In this document: piece after piece, positions 1-9,816 of the stretch
Numbering within the stretch: the stretch's first letter is position 1
How the letters are laid out: the number at the start of each line of letters is the position of its first letter
NCBI GenBank assembly: GCA_937967455.1
Contig: CALCJK010000017.1
Coordinates: forward strand, 1-64,000
Direction: 5' to 3'
Origin: an uncultured bacterium
Lineage (GTDB): Bacteria > Bacteroidota > Ignavibacteria > UBA10030 > BY39
DNA: 64,000 bases
Translations under genes and position numbers: made by a program
The notes under the pieces: generated by a model
Told to the model about the DNA's origin: nothing
Seen by the model: the letters and a program-made list of their open reading frames with translations, nothing else
The model's database searches: none

Positions 1-39
1 GGATAATTGGAAAGTTATCTGAAAGTGAAATAAAAAATA

Positions 40-1962
40 TCAATCAACTTTCTTACCAAATAAATATAGGAACAAAAACAAAATTCCGGAGCCAAGAATT
101 ACTGAAATATAAGGTGAAAAACCGTATGCAGTTGGAATATCTCCCACAAGCATACCCACTAATGCAACAAGTAATGCATAAGGTAATTGAGTTCTAACAT
201 GATCGATATGGTCGCAAGCCGAAGCCATTGAGCTCATAATTGTTGTATCTGAGATTGGTGAACAGTGGTCCCCAAACACAGCACCAGCAAGTACGGAACT
301 AATATTCCCGTGTAATATCAAAGTAATTTCTTGTGGCATTAAGCCAGCATCAATCGAGAGTGTATGTCCAAGTGGGATTACAAGCGGCATCATAATAGCC
401 ATAGTTCCCCAGCTGGTTCCTGTTGCGAAACTAATAATTGCAGCAATTAAAAATGTTAAGACAGGCAGGAAATGTGGATCAATTGTACCACGCAATATTT
501 GAACTAAATAATCAGCAGTGTGTAATTCTTCTGCAACATTTCCAATTGACCAGGCTAATACCAGAATCATTATCGCCAGAATCATAGAACGGATTCCATT
601 AAACCAGGCTTCTACAGCTTTTCTTAAACTCAAAATTCTTTGAAAAACGCTCAATAAAATAGCAACCAGTCCACCACTAAAAGATGCCCAAAGCAATGAA
701 GAATACGAATCAGATTTGCTTATGATTTCTCCTATTGAATATTCTTGAATGCCATTCAATTTTAAGTTCTCTGTTCCTGTAATGTACAAACCACTTAAAG
801 CAACAATTATTACAACAAAAATTGGAATAAGTCCATTATACCAGCGATTATTTTTTGCAGGTTGGTCTTCTGATATTGCTGTCAAATTAGCTGCAAGTTC
901 TGCACCATCACGGGTAACTTTTCCTTCGTTTCTTGATCTGCGTTCTGCAACTAACATTGAACCAAAATCTCGCTTGGTAAGAGCAATTAAAAAAACAAAT
1001 ATCAAAGTCAATATGGGATAGAATCTATATGGAATTGTTGCGATAAAAACTGAATAAGCATCTTCGTTTGAACCAATACTTTTTAATCCCTGTTCAATTA
1101 GACCAATTTCATAACCAATCCAGGTTGAGATAATGAAAATACTTGCAACTGTCGCAGCACCGGCATCCACGATGTAAGAAAGTTTTTCGCGAGATACTTT
1201 CAGTTTATCTGTAATTGGGCGCATCAAATTTCCTCGAATCAGGACATTCGCATAGTCGTCGAAGAAAAAAAGAAAAGCTAATGCCCATGTAGAGATTTGA
1301 CCTCTTCGAGCTGTTCTAGCGAACTTTGTTACAAGATTAGCTATACCCACACTCCCACCATTGAGTGTAATCACACCTACAATACCACCAAACAATAAAC
1401 TAAACACTATTATCTGTACATGACTTGTACTGTTGATTGCATTAATTATGAAATGATCGACCACACGAAGTAAACCGCCAAAGAGATTATAATCGTACAA
1501 TAAAAAAGCACCTAACCAGACTCCTGCAAAGAGAGAAACAACAACTTCACGTAATATTAGCGCCAAAAGAATTGCAAGTAATGGAGGAAGTATACTTAAA
1601 ATTCCATGTAATGAGGTAATATTTTTCTTAAAAATTGAATCTTTATACTGGATTATAATTTCATCTCTCCCAGTAAAATTTACTATTACATTTTCTAATG
1701 TAATCTTTCCATTATTAAACTTTGCATAAATATGATCATCAACTGAATTTAAATATGAAACATTTTTAATCAGAATTGAATCATTAAAATCTTCAAGTTT
1801 CTTCCCTAAAGAGTTGTGGGCTTCAATATTAAGCTGGAAAGGGATGTCTTTTAAAACAATTCTGGGAGATGAAATTTCAAATTTTATTGTATCTAATTCG
1901 ATAGAATAAGAAATGTTAAAAAAAAGCAAAAATAAAAATAATATTTTCGGATGCGCTTTCAA
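40..1962 (-). CDS. NhaC-type Na+/H+ antiporter with exported N-terminal domain
   Basis: Predicted inner-membrane sodium/proton antiporter of 640 residues. From about residue 120 to the end it is a polytopic membrane protein with roughly ten to twelve hydrophobic segments and the NhaC-family (PF03553) style core, including FFFDDYANVLIRG near residue 235 and ATGTSWGTMAIMMPL near residue 515. Residues 1-20 look like a signal peptide. Residues 21-118 are a polar, beta-rich stretch absent from ordinary NhaC proteins, so a periplasmic domain ahead of the transporter is inferred. The start is TTG: no ATG lies between the upstream in-frame stop and the signal-like segment. Antiporter family is well supported, but the ion and substrate are not proven because the family also holds organic-acid exchangers. 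Confidence 0.85.
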   Translation of the reverse strand: MKAHPKILFLFLLFFNISYSIELDTIKFEISSPRIVLKDIPFQLNIEAHNSLGKKLEDFNDSILIKNVSYLNSVDDHIYAKFNNGKITLENVIVNFTGRDEIIIQYKDSIFKKNITSLHGILSILPPLLAILLALILREVVVSLFAGVWLGAFLLYDYNLFGGLLRVVDHFIINAINSTSHVQIIVFSLLFGGIVGVITLNGGSVGIANLVTKFARTARRGQISTWALAFLFFFDDYANVLIRGNLMRPITDKLKVSREKLSYIVDAGAATVASIFIISTWIGYEIGLIEQGLKSIGSNEDAYSVFIATIPYRFYPILTLIFVFLIALTKRDFGSMLVAERRSRNEGKVTRDGAELAANLTAISEDQPAKNNRWYNGLIPIFVVIIVALSGLYITGTENLKLNGIQEYSIGEIISKSDSYSSLLWASFSGGLVAILLSVFQRILSLRKAVEAWFNGIRSMILAIMILVLAWSIGNVAEELHTADYLVQILRGTIDPHFLPVLTFLIAAIISFATGTSWGTMAIMMPLVIPLGHTLSIDAGLMPQEITLILHGNISSVLAGAVFGDHCSPISDTTIMSSMASACDHIDHVRTQLPYALLVALVGMLVGDIPTAYGFSPYISVILGSGILFLFLYLFGKKVD

Positions 1963-2135
1963 TAAAAAAGTTCTGAAAATAGTTTATAAATGATCACAAG
2001 AAATTTGCTAATATTATAAACATAATCCTTCAAAATAACAATTGTACAACTTTTATAAGTTTATATAAGCTAATTCTTAGTAGAAAAAAACAAAATATAA
2101 AAAACTATATTCAAGAAATAATTTTCCTTTAAAAA

Positions 2136-3029
2136 CTAAATTTCCATTTTCTCTTTCACCACCTTCCCCACAACTCCGCCTATTAAAAATACCAAACTTG
2201 TATAATAAATCCAGATAAGAAGTACAAGTATAAATGCATAAGTCCCATATAATTTGTCGAACGACTGAAAAGTTGAAATATACCATGCAAAAATTTTAGC
2301 TGCGATGAACCAGAGAATCGTTGATGTAAGAGCTGATATTATAGCTATCTTGCTTTTTATTCTCTGGTCTGGTATAAAACGATAAATCAGATAAAACATT
2401 ATAAATGTCAATATTAAAGATGCTATGATCGAAAATGCTGCTTCGAAAATTGAAAAATCAAAAGCTACGAATCCTGATATTAATTCAAGCAATGCTTCAA
2501 CTAATGAATACACCCAGGTTGTTATAATTATTGTTAAAAACAAAAATCCAATTATAATAACCCATAAAATGTCTTCAAGGATTGTTAAAATTACCAATTT
2601 AGTTGGTTGAATTTTATATACTTTATTAAGTGCAGTTCTTAAAGAACTAAATAAAAATGTTGCAGTCCATGTTAAAATCCCCAAACCTGCAAGCCCAAAC
2701 GATTTACGATAAGTTATTATATCCTTTATCATTTGCTGGATTGAGTTTTTTATATGTTGTGTGTATTGTTGATCTGGAAATGCAGCTTTAATAATTTGAT
2801 CTATTTTTTGGACTGCTAATTCGGAAGAATTAAGCACAATGCCCAAAAATGATGTGAATAATAATAAAATTGGAATCAGACACAAAACGCCGTTGAAAGC
2901 AATACCAGATGCAAGAAAAAGTACATCCTGTTCATAAATATTTTTATAAAATCTCTTAATAAAATCTACTACTTCATTTTTTATATTTGCAAGCTTATTT
3001 TTTATTGATAGGAATGATATTTTTTTCAT
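2136..3029 (-). CDS. YihY/BrkB family membrane protein
   Basis: Integral inner-membrane protein of 297 residues in the YihY (formerly 'RNase BN') family. The sequence shows the family opening, with residues 30-60 containing YEQDVLFLASGIAFN, followed by about six hydrophobic segments and a short basic tail (GKVVKEKMEI). The family has no firmly established biochemical role, and the old ribonuclease BN assignment was an error. The ATG overlaps the TGA of the upstream helicase gene by four bases, so the two are probably translationally coupled. Family assignment is firm, function is unknown. Confidence 0.85.
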   Translation of the reverse strand: MKKISFLSIKNKLANIKNEVVDFIKRFYKNIYEQDVLFLASGIAFNGVLCLIPILLLFTSFLGIVLNSSELAVQKIDQIIKAAFPDQQYTQHIKNSIQQMIKDIITYRKSFGLAGLGILTWTATFLFSSLRTALNKVYKIQPTKLVILTILEDILWVIIIGFLFLTIIITTWVYSLVEALLELISGFVAFDFSIFEAAFSIIASLILTFIMFYLIYRFIPDQRIKSKIAIISALTSTILWFIAAKIFAWYISTFQSFDKLYGTYAFILVLLIWIYYTSLVFLIGGVVGKVVKEKMEI

Positions 3030-5209
3030 AACACTTTCAGGTTAGCATATTTTAACATTAAATTTTTCCTGCCAACATTTTCAAAATCTACAACAACTTT
3101 TGTATTTTCCCCAATTCCAGAAACTTCAACTATTCTACCTCTACCAAAATAATTATGTAAGACATATGCGCCTATATCAAGGTAAGCAGGAATCTGAGAT
3201 TCATTTTCATAATCATAAAATTTATTTTTTGGAGGTTTAATTTCAGATACTGAAAAATTATCAACTTTAACTTTTCTGGAAGTCATATATTTTTCAACTT
3301 CAATCAAATCATCATCAATCTCATAAAAAAATCTTGAGAGTTGTGGATAGATTAAATCTCCCATGTAATATCTTTTAAGTGCATAGCTTAAAAACAATTT
3401 TTTTATTGTTCTTGTAATGCCAACATAGAATAATCTTCTTTCTTCCTCTAGTTCAGAATCTTCTGTTAAAGATTGATGAATAGGGAAAAGCCCTTCTTCA
3501 AGTCCGGCAATGAACACAACATTAAATTCCAATCCCTTTGCGCTGTGAAGAGTCATTAAAGTTACTGCATTACGAGAATTATCCCACTTATCTACATCAG
3601 CAACAAGGGAAACTTCTTGCAGAAAAGATTCCAGTGAACCTTCTTCGTTATTGGAACAATATTCCATAATTGCGGATAAAAGTTCCTGAACATTTTCCCA
3701 GCGTGAAATAGATTCGGGAGTTGCTTCTTCCTTGAATTCATTTAATATACCAATCTCTTCTATTAAATTCCGTGAAAGCTCGCCTGGTTTTAGCACCGAC
3801 TTCAACTTTATGTATTTATCAATAAGATTTTTAAAAATTCTTAGCTTCTCAGCAGATTTATCAGAGAAATCTATAATCTGATCCAATAAGCCGATTGCTT
3901 CAAATAAGGAGGTACCATATTTATTTGCAATTTTTTCCAGATTTTTTAAAGTAACATCTCCAATTCCTCTATTTGGATAATTCACGATTCTTCTAAAACT
4001 TATGTCATCTTTGGGGTTTACTATCAATTTTAAATAGGCTAAAACATCTTTTATTTCTTTACGCTTATAGAACTCAATTCCACCCACAATTACATATGGG
4101 ATATTATTTCTGCGCAAAGCATCTTCAAGAGAACGGGATTGGGCGTTGGTTCGATAGAGTATTGCAATATCTTTAAAATCAATTTTATATTTTTTAATTG
4201 ATGATTTTATTTTTTGAGCTATTTGCTCTCCCTCATCCATTTCATTTTCACAAGTAAGTAATGTAATAGCTTCACCTTTTGGATTGTCGGTCCACAAATT
4301 TTTTTCAATTCGGTACTTATTATTTTTTATTACCTGATCTGCAGCCGATAAGATTAGTTTTGTAGATCTATAATTTTGCTCAAGTCTAAATATTTTACAA
4401 TCAGGGAAATCTTTTTCGAAACTTAAAATATTCTGTATATCGGCACCACGAAATCTATAGATACTTTGAGAATCATCTCCAACAACACAAACATTTCTGT
4501 ACTTCCCTGCTAAAAGTTTTATCATTTCATATTGCGCTTTATTTGTATCCTGATACTCATCCACAAGTATAAATCTAAATTTTTCCTGATATTTATCGAG
4601 AACCGATGGAAAACTTTTGAACAACTCAATTGGTTTTATTAATAAATCATCAAAATCCATAGCATTGCTTTCCTTGAGCCGTTTTGTGTATTCCTGGTAT
4701 ACATCAAGTGCAACTTCATCAAAAATAGTTTTGATGTTTTTAGATGCTTTGTCGGGACTAATGAGAGTATTTTTCCATGAGCTTATTCTTGATCGTATTG
4801 CAGCTGGTTTAAAATTTTGAACTGATCTCCCAAATTTATTTAATATATTTTTGATCAAAGTGTTGCTATCGTCTGTATCATAAATCGTAAAATTACTTGT
4901 ATATCCTAATTTTTCGGCTTCAATTCTTAATAATCGAGCGAACATTGAATGGAATGTACCCATCCAAAAATTTTGACTTTTTTCACCTACCAGTTTAACA
5001 ATTCGATTTCTCATCTCCTCTGCAGCTTTATTGGTGAAGGTCAACACAATAAGTTGATAAGCTGGAACACCAATATGCATTAGATAAGCAGTTCGATAAG
5101 TTAACACGCGAGTTTTTCCACTACCAGCGCCTGCTACAATCATCAATGGACCGTTAACACATTTTACAGCCTGTTGTTGAACCTCATTTAAATCTTTTAA
5201 AAAAGACAT
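3026..5209 (-). CDS. pcrA: PcrA/UvrD-type superfamily 1A DNA helicase
   Basis: ATP-dependent 3'-5' DNA helicase of 727 residues, acting in nucleotide-excision repair, replication restart and removal of recombinase filaments. Walker A is AGAGSGKT (Lys32) and motif II is VDEYQDT near residue 220. QSIYRFRGAD (motif III), QNYRSTK (motif IV) and TLHSAKGLEF (motif V region) follow in order. The C-terminal 50 residues (AYVLHNYFGRGRIVEV) match the Tudor-like domain that lets PcrA bind RNA polymerase, which favours PcrA over Rep. Length is normal for the family. It overlaps the downstream YihY gene by four bases. Confidence 0.95.
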   Translation of the reverse strand: MSFLKDLNEVQQQAVKCVNGPLMIVAGAGSGKTRVLTYRTAYLMHIGVPAYQLIVLTFTNKAAEEMRNRIVKLVGEKSQNFWMGTFHSMFARLLRIEAEKLGYTSNFTIYDTDDSNTLIKNILNKFGRSVQNFKPAAIRSRISSWKNTLISPDKASKNIKTIFDEVALDVYQEYTKRLKESNAMDFDDLLIKPIELFKSFPSVLDKYQEKFRFILVDEYQDTNKAQYEMIKLLAGKYRNVCVVGDDSQSIYRFRGADIQNILSFEKDFPDCKIFRLEQNYRSTKLILSAADQVIKNNKYRIEKNLWTDNPKGEAITLLTCENEMDEGEQIAQKIKSSIKKYKIDFKDIAILYRTNAQSRSLEDALRRNNIPYVIVGGIEFYKRKEIKDVLAYLKLIVNPKDDISFRRIVNYPNRGIGDVTLKNLEKIANKYGTSLFEAIGLLDQIIDFSDKSAEKLRIFKNLIDKYIKLKSVLKPGELSRNLIEEIGILNEFKEEATPESISRWENVQELLSAIMEYCSNNEEGSLESFLQEVSLVADVDKWDNSRNAVTLMTLHSAKGLEFNVVFIAGLEEGLFPIHQSLTEDSELEEERRLFYVGITRTIKKLFLSYALKRYYMGDLIYPQLSRFFYEIDDDLIEVEKYMTSRKVKVDNFSVSEIKPPKNKFYDYENESQIPAYLDIGAYVLHNYFGRGRIVEVSGIGENTKVVVDFENVGRKNLMLKYANLKVL

Positions 5210-5269
5210 AAAAATGCAAACCTCTTTCTTGATAATATAAAAACAGAGGAGGGAAAATAAAAATCAATT

Positions 5270-5890
5270 TTAAATTATAATTGCACCCTCGAGGCGAAGT
5301 AAGAATTCTTTAGTTTTCACTCCAGCAGCGTAACCAATAAGCGAACCATCTGAGCCAATAACACGATGACAGGGAATAACAATTGGGATTGGGTTTGCAC
5401 CGTTTGCTCGACCTACAGCCTGGAAGCCCTTAGGTACACCAATTCTCTTGGCAAGTTGCCGATAGGTAATCGTGGTTCCATATGGTATTTTCATTAACTC
5501 TTTCCAAACCCTAATTTGAAATGGAGTACCAATCAAATCAATCGGGAATGTAAACTCCACAAGTTTACCATTTAAATAACGATTGATTTGATCGATATAC
5601 TCTTTGTTTCGTGATTTGTTTTCTACAACAGAGTCTAATTCAAAATGAGTATGTAACCATGAAAAGAAGTCACGTCGAGTTTCTTTTGGTATACTTATCC
5701 TGCATACTCCCTGTTCAGTTGAAGCAATGTAAATATGCCCAATCCTCGAATCAAACGAAGTACAATAAACTTTTCCATTATAAATTCTATCATCTTGGCC
5801 TCTCTGATGAATGGCAATATTCTCTGATTTTTTCTTCACAATGCTTATTGATGGTTTTCCAATTTCCGATAAAAATTTTTCTGTAGTCAT
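5270..5890 (-). CDS. ogt: Methylated-DNA--protein-cysteine methyltransferase
   Basis: Suicide repair enzyme that moves the methyl group from O6-methylguanine (and O4-methylthymine) to its own cysteine. The 206-residue protein carries the active-site motif IPCHRVIGSDGSLIGYAAG with Cys174, preceded by the DNA-binding helix-turn-helix (YRQLAKRIGVPKGFQAVGRA). Residues 40-110 correspond to the usual N-terminal RNase H-like lid. The first 35 residues are an extra polar leader of unknown role. It lies 60 bp upstream of pcrA on the same strand, so two repair genes are adjacent. The Ada regulatory domain is absent. Confidence 0.93.
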   Translation of the reverse strand: MTTEKFLSEIGKPSISIVKKKSENIAIHQRGQDDRIYNGKVYCTSFDSRIGHIYIASTEQGVCRISIPKETRRDFFSWLHTHFELDSVVENKSRNKEYIDQINRYLNGKLVEFTFPIDLIGTPFQIRVWKELMKIPYGTTITYRQLAKRIGVPKGFQAVGRANGANPIPIVIPCHRVIGSDGSLIGYAAGVKTKEFLLRLEGAIII

Positions 5891-6137
5891 TATCAGACTT
5901 GATTTTTAAAAGCTTTTGATTTCATTTTTTGATTAATAACTTTTGGAAGCCAGATTTATACCGTAAACCGCTGTTAATTATAATGATATTTTAAAACAGA
6001 TGCAAGAGTTTTTAAAAAAAAAATTAAAAAATTGTTTTCTACTTTTATGACTAAATTTTTATCTAATGAAATATTTTTTATTATGAAACATTGTGAAACA
6101 AATTTTAAACTTTTCTTAAAATGTTTTCTATAAGTTA

Positions 6138-9100
6138 TTAAAAAAACGCACGAACTTCACCCCTCATCTGGTGTATAATTTTGTAAAGTCCCTCTTTTCT
6201 TCCATCATAACCTAAACTTGTCTGTATAAAATTTGTAATTCGATATTCAGCTCCGAATCTCCATAAATAAGTTTTACCAATTATTCGACCTTCTGTCAAT
6301 TCATATGGTATATTTTCCCCTTTGCCTTCAAAAACAACTTCCTCACGTAAAATTTCAGATCTTAAAATCCCTTTTTCATTAAATGAATAACTAAATCTAA
6401 CACCTTGAATGTTTATATTACTCAGGTCAATTGTTGATAATTGTCTGTTTTCATATTTTCCCAACCTGATTTTAAATCCAATTTCAACTCTTCTATCTGG
6501 TTTATATAACCAATCAGATGAAATGAAATTTCCTTTTAAGTTACGAACTCTATAATTTAAAATTTCCGCACTCAGTCGATCAGTTTTATTTTCATACTCG
6601 ATAGTATTTATTATTTCTTTGATTAACTGCCAGCGAAGTCGAATGCTTCTTTCACGATAATAGTTTCTTTCAGTTGAGAGAGAATATTTAGCTAAACCTC
6701 TTCTCTGGTTAAATCTGAAACGTAGATTTATCATTTCATTATTTTCAAAAAGATAAATATCCTGTTGAAAAGAGTTATTTCCATAGATTGTCCATTGGTC
6801 ATTCTGGAAATAATTAAAATTCAATAGATAAATTTTTTTCTGATCTTGATTAGAATTTTTCTCTTCTACACGCCAGAATGTTTCTGTAGTAAGTTGTGAT
6901 AATAACTTACCTGCAATATTTTCGCTACTAAAAATCTTTGAAAACATAATTTTGAATCTCCAGTTCAACTTCAAGTCGATAACTGGATATAAAAGATCTG
7001 ATGGAATTGTAAGTAAAATATAATCACCATCATAACGAGTTGGTCTAAATTCATTTTCAGTTGCAATACCATTATTGTCAAGATCCCCTAGATAAATATA
7101 TGAACCGTTACCTTTTTGTACCTTTTGAAATACCTTTTCTAATTTTGCCGACTTTTGTGTAGATATATTGTATAACCAGTCGGCTTCAATTGCTCGTGCA
7201 GGATGCAAATATCTTGATAACCAGCGTATCAGAATTGTTTCTGCATTCCCACCAGAAATCGTTTTAAATTCCTGTGTGTAATATCTTTTCCTAAAAGTCA
7301 GATCAAGCCCATTATAAAAATTATATACTGGAGTTGTAGTTAAAGAGTAAATTTGTGTATATGTATCTGATTCTTTAAGAATAGTTCGGGTTAGAATATT
7401 ATAATCTCTGCGAAAATTATATTCAGCACTTATATTTGTGTTAAAAATATTTATTACAGATACTTTTGGTGTATATTCAAAAAATCTTAAACTCCCTATT
7501 CTTAAACTATCAGTATAATAATCTTTCAATTCTTTATTTTCCATTTCATATTTAAAACCTGCTTTTACAAACTTATAAACATATTCAATATCAAAACGTT
7601 GTCGTAACCAATTACCTCGTTCTAATATTAATTCATCCCTGCTATTAATAAATTCTATTTTATAATTTGTAACAGGTAAAGTATTTTCATTTAGACCGAT
7701 CCCACCTTCAAATCTTTCGGATTTAAAATTTCTGTTTTTATTTATATTCCCATAGCTTGAACTCAAACTAAGATAATGTTTGGGTTTGTAATTTAAATAT
7801 ATCTCTGTTGTGTTTTCCCCCTGCTGAACATTTGAAGGTAGATTCCATTTCCGATTATATTCTACATCATTTATTCTATCAATTGTGTTAAAGTTATTAT
7901 TAATAAATCTTTGCCCAATTTTAAAATCAATTGTACCTACATTATATTTAAAAATGTTTAATTTATCTGGATTAAATTGAAAATAATAACTTACAGCTTT
8001 CCCACTGTTATCCTTATCATTAATTTTTGAAAACCTATTAGCATCAAAGTTAGAAAGAGCCAATTCAGTATAAATCTTAGTATTTTGAAACGGTTTGGTT
8101 ATCAGATTAAAATCTACAATTGTGTGTTGTTGAGGGAGAGGTAAGAATTTTACAGGCAGATAATTCCCTTTTCCTGAACCAACGAATTTGAAATTACCGG
8201 AGCTAATTTTTTGATAATCACCAAGATTTTCGCCAACATAAGAAAAACTTACAGCATATTCAGCATTTGAATCAGTTGGAGCATAATGAAAAATTGATTT
8301 GGAAACGCCGTCAATTAAGGTATCTTTTTTTATGTACTGACCTTTCCCCCGACCAACATACTGAACAGCATCTTGCATTGTCTTATTTCGATCATCACCC
8401 GCATTTTTCAAAATTTCTTTTTCTTCATCACTTAATATCAGATCAATTGGATTTTTATAATCATCTGCATCAAAAAATATTGAACTATTAAGTGTAAATT
8501 TGTCATTAAAAAATGTTGTTGAATTACCTGCGGTAAAAAAATTCCTTGCATATTGACGATCAGTGTATTCGAAGTCGACCACAATTCTGGAATTCCCGTT
8601 TATCAATCTACGTGGAGCAAAAGTTATTTCTCCAGTAGAATAATCGATAATGTAGTCGTTATCATCACCCCTTTTCATTAACTCGCCATTTACATACACT
8701 CTTTCTGTTCCAGCAATAATTATAATTAATCTCTCATTATTTTTACCTGTTAATATATAAGGACCTTGCACGCCTTCAATTCCGTTAAAATAGTTTGTGT
8801 GATACTTACCCTTTGAAATTGCACCTGAAATAAGAAAATTAGATTTATTTTGTCCGAAGTCAAAGTTGGTTGTGCCAAGCACGCCCTGGAGTCTCCTGCT
8901 AATCCTGGAAAATTCACCTTGCTGCAAATTTAGATTAAAATCTCCTAGAGTTGCATTTATCTTATTTGTTTTTAATTCAATAAATATCTTGTCAACTTCC
9001 TGAAGAGTTTGAGTATTGCCTTCGGGTTGAATTGGAGTGTTTTCATCTGTAAGAGATGCATTAATATCTAAATTATCAGATAATTTTCCATTCATCTGAA

Positions 9101-9635
9101 TTCTAAAGCCAGAATTTAGAGATAGATCTCTGTTTGTACCAAAAGTAAATCCTCTCACCAAACTTCCACTTGTTTGAATTCCACTCCCAAACATATCATC
9201 AAAATAATTTTTATCAGAAATTTCCACTGATTTCATAATCATTTCGGAGCTTGTATCAGCAATTACAATTAATTCTCTATGTTTATACTCCTTCTTAAAA
9301 TCGAATGGAAGTGCAGAATAAGTTACTTTGAGATTTATTGTGTCTGACTTATCATATTTTATAAACAATCCGGGTAAAAATTTTATTAAATTCTTTTGCG
9401 AATTATAAATAAAATCTTCTCCATAAATAAGCAACAATGAATCAAGATAAATTTCAAGTGATTTCTGTATAATAAAATTATCTTTTAATTGATAGACACT
9501 ATCATCTTTACTAACATTTATGGAAAAAACTTTTTTATAGAATTGTGTTTGTGAATAAGACATATAATTAACTGTGGAGAAAATACTCAGAATAAAAAAT
9601 ATATTGAAAATTTGTACGAATTGTTTTTTTACCAT
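6138..9635 (-). CDS. Large SprA-like outer-membrane beta-barrel protein
   Basis: Exported protein of 1165 residues, with an apparent signal peptide at residues 1-29 (hydrophobic run, then SYSQTQ). Residues 150-260 contain alternating strands (GFRIQMNGKLSDNLDINASL) and TPIQPEGNTQTLQEVDKIF. That pattern recalls repeated units of SprA, the type IX secretion translocon, although SprA is about twice as long. RVYVNGELMKRGDDNDYIID followed by TGEITFAPRR (about residues 310-340) resembles beta-rich modules of usher and SprA-type proteins. The remainder is amphipathic strands ending in phenylalanine (RGEVRAFF), as expected for a barrel recognised by the Bam machinery. Outer-membrane location is well supported. 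A secretion role is only suggested. Confidence 0.65.
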   Translation of the reverse strand: MVKKQFVQIFNIFFILSIFSTVNYMSYSQTQFYKKVFSINVSKDDSVYQLKDNFIIQKSLEIYLDSLLLIYGEDFIYNSQKNLIKFLPGLFIKYDKSDTINLKVTYSALPFDFKKEYKHRELIVIADTSSEMIMKSVEISDKNYFDDMFGSGIQTSGSLVRGFTFGTNRDLSLNSGFRIQMNGKLSDNLDINASLTDENTPIQPEGNTQTLQEVDKIFIELKTNKINATLGDFNLNLQQGEFSRISRRLQGVLGTTNFDFGQNKSNFLISGAISKGKYHTNYFNGIEGVQGPYILTGKNNERLIIIIAGTERVYVNGELMKRGDDNDYIIDYSTGEITFAPRRLINGNSRIVVDFEYTDRQYARNFFTAGNSTTFFNDKFTLNSSIFFDADDYKNPIDLILSDEEKEILKNAGDDRNKTMQDAVQYVGRGKGQYIKKDTLIDGVSKSIFHYAPTDSNAEYAVSFSYVGENLGDYQKISSGNFKFVGSGKGNYLPVKFLPLPQQHTIVDFNLITKPFQNTKIYTELALSNFDANRFSKINDKDNSGKAVSYYFQFNPDKLNIFKYNVGTIDFKIGQRFINNNFNTIDRINDVEYNRKWNLPSNVQQGENTTEIYLNYKPKHYLSLSSSYGNINKNRNFKSERFEGGIGLNENTLPVTNYKIEFINSRDELILERGNWLRQRFDIEYVYKFVKAGFKYEMENKELKDYYTDSLRIGSLRFFEYTPKVSVINIFNTNISAEYNFRRDYNILTRTILKESDTYTQIYSLTTTPVYNFYNGLDLTFRKRYYTQEFKTISGGNAETILIRWLSRYLHPARAIEADWLYNISTQKSAKLEKVFQKVQKGNGSYIYLGDLDNNGIATENEFRPTRYDGDYILLTIPSDLLYPVIDLKLNWRFKIMFSKIFSSENIAGKLLSQLTTETFWRVEEKNSNQDQKKIYLLNFNYFQNDQWTIYGNNSFQQDIYLFENNEMINLRFRFNQRRGLAKYSLSTERNYYRERSIRLRWQLIKEIINTIEYENKTDRLSAEILNYRVRNLKGNFISSDWLYKPDRRVEIGFKIRLGKYENRQLSTIDLSNINIQGVRFSYSFNEKGILRSEILREEVVFEGKGENIPYELTEGRIIGKTYLWRFGAEYRITNFIQTSLGYDGRKEGLYKIIHQMRGEVRAFF

Positions 9636-9676
9636 ATCACATTTAATATAAGAAAGGGATGTAAATTTAAAAAAAT

Positions 9677-9705
9677 TTGATGGTAAGGCAAGAATTTTTT
9701 ATATT
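9677..9705 (+). promoter_or_regulatory. Sigma70-type promoter of tRNA-Leu
   Basis: TTGATG, 17 bp, then TATATT. The predicted start falls a few bases before the mature tRNA 5' end at 9719. Spacing and both boxes fit the general bacterial consensus. Confidence 0.6.
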
Positions 9706-9718
9706 GTAGTGAAAATTT

Positions 9719-9805
9719 GCCGAAGTGGCGAAATTGGCAGACGCGCTAGACTCAAAATCTAGTGGAGCTGAACCCTCCGTGCCGGTTCGAGTCCGGCCTT
9801 CGGCA
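9719..9805 (+). tRNA. tRNA-Leu (anticodon CAA)
   Basis: An 87-nt type II tRNA. The acceptor arm GCCGAAG pairs with CTTCGGC and is followed by discriminator A. The anticodon stem CTAGA/TCTAG encloses loop CTCAAAA, giving anticodon CAA (9753-9755) for TTG codons. A long variable arm and the GGTTCGAGTCC T-arm are present. The 3' CCA is not encoded. The neighbouring exonuclease gene converges 11 bp downstream. Confidence 0.97.
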
Positions 9806-9816
9806 CATAAACATTT

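Noticed and set aside
6000-6135. A-rich tract and possible terminator downstream of the large barrel gene
   Set aside because: AT-rich runs are present, but I could find no stable inverted repeat followed by a T tract.
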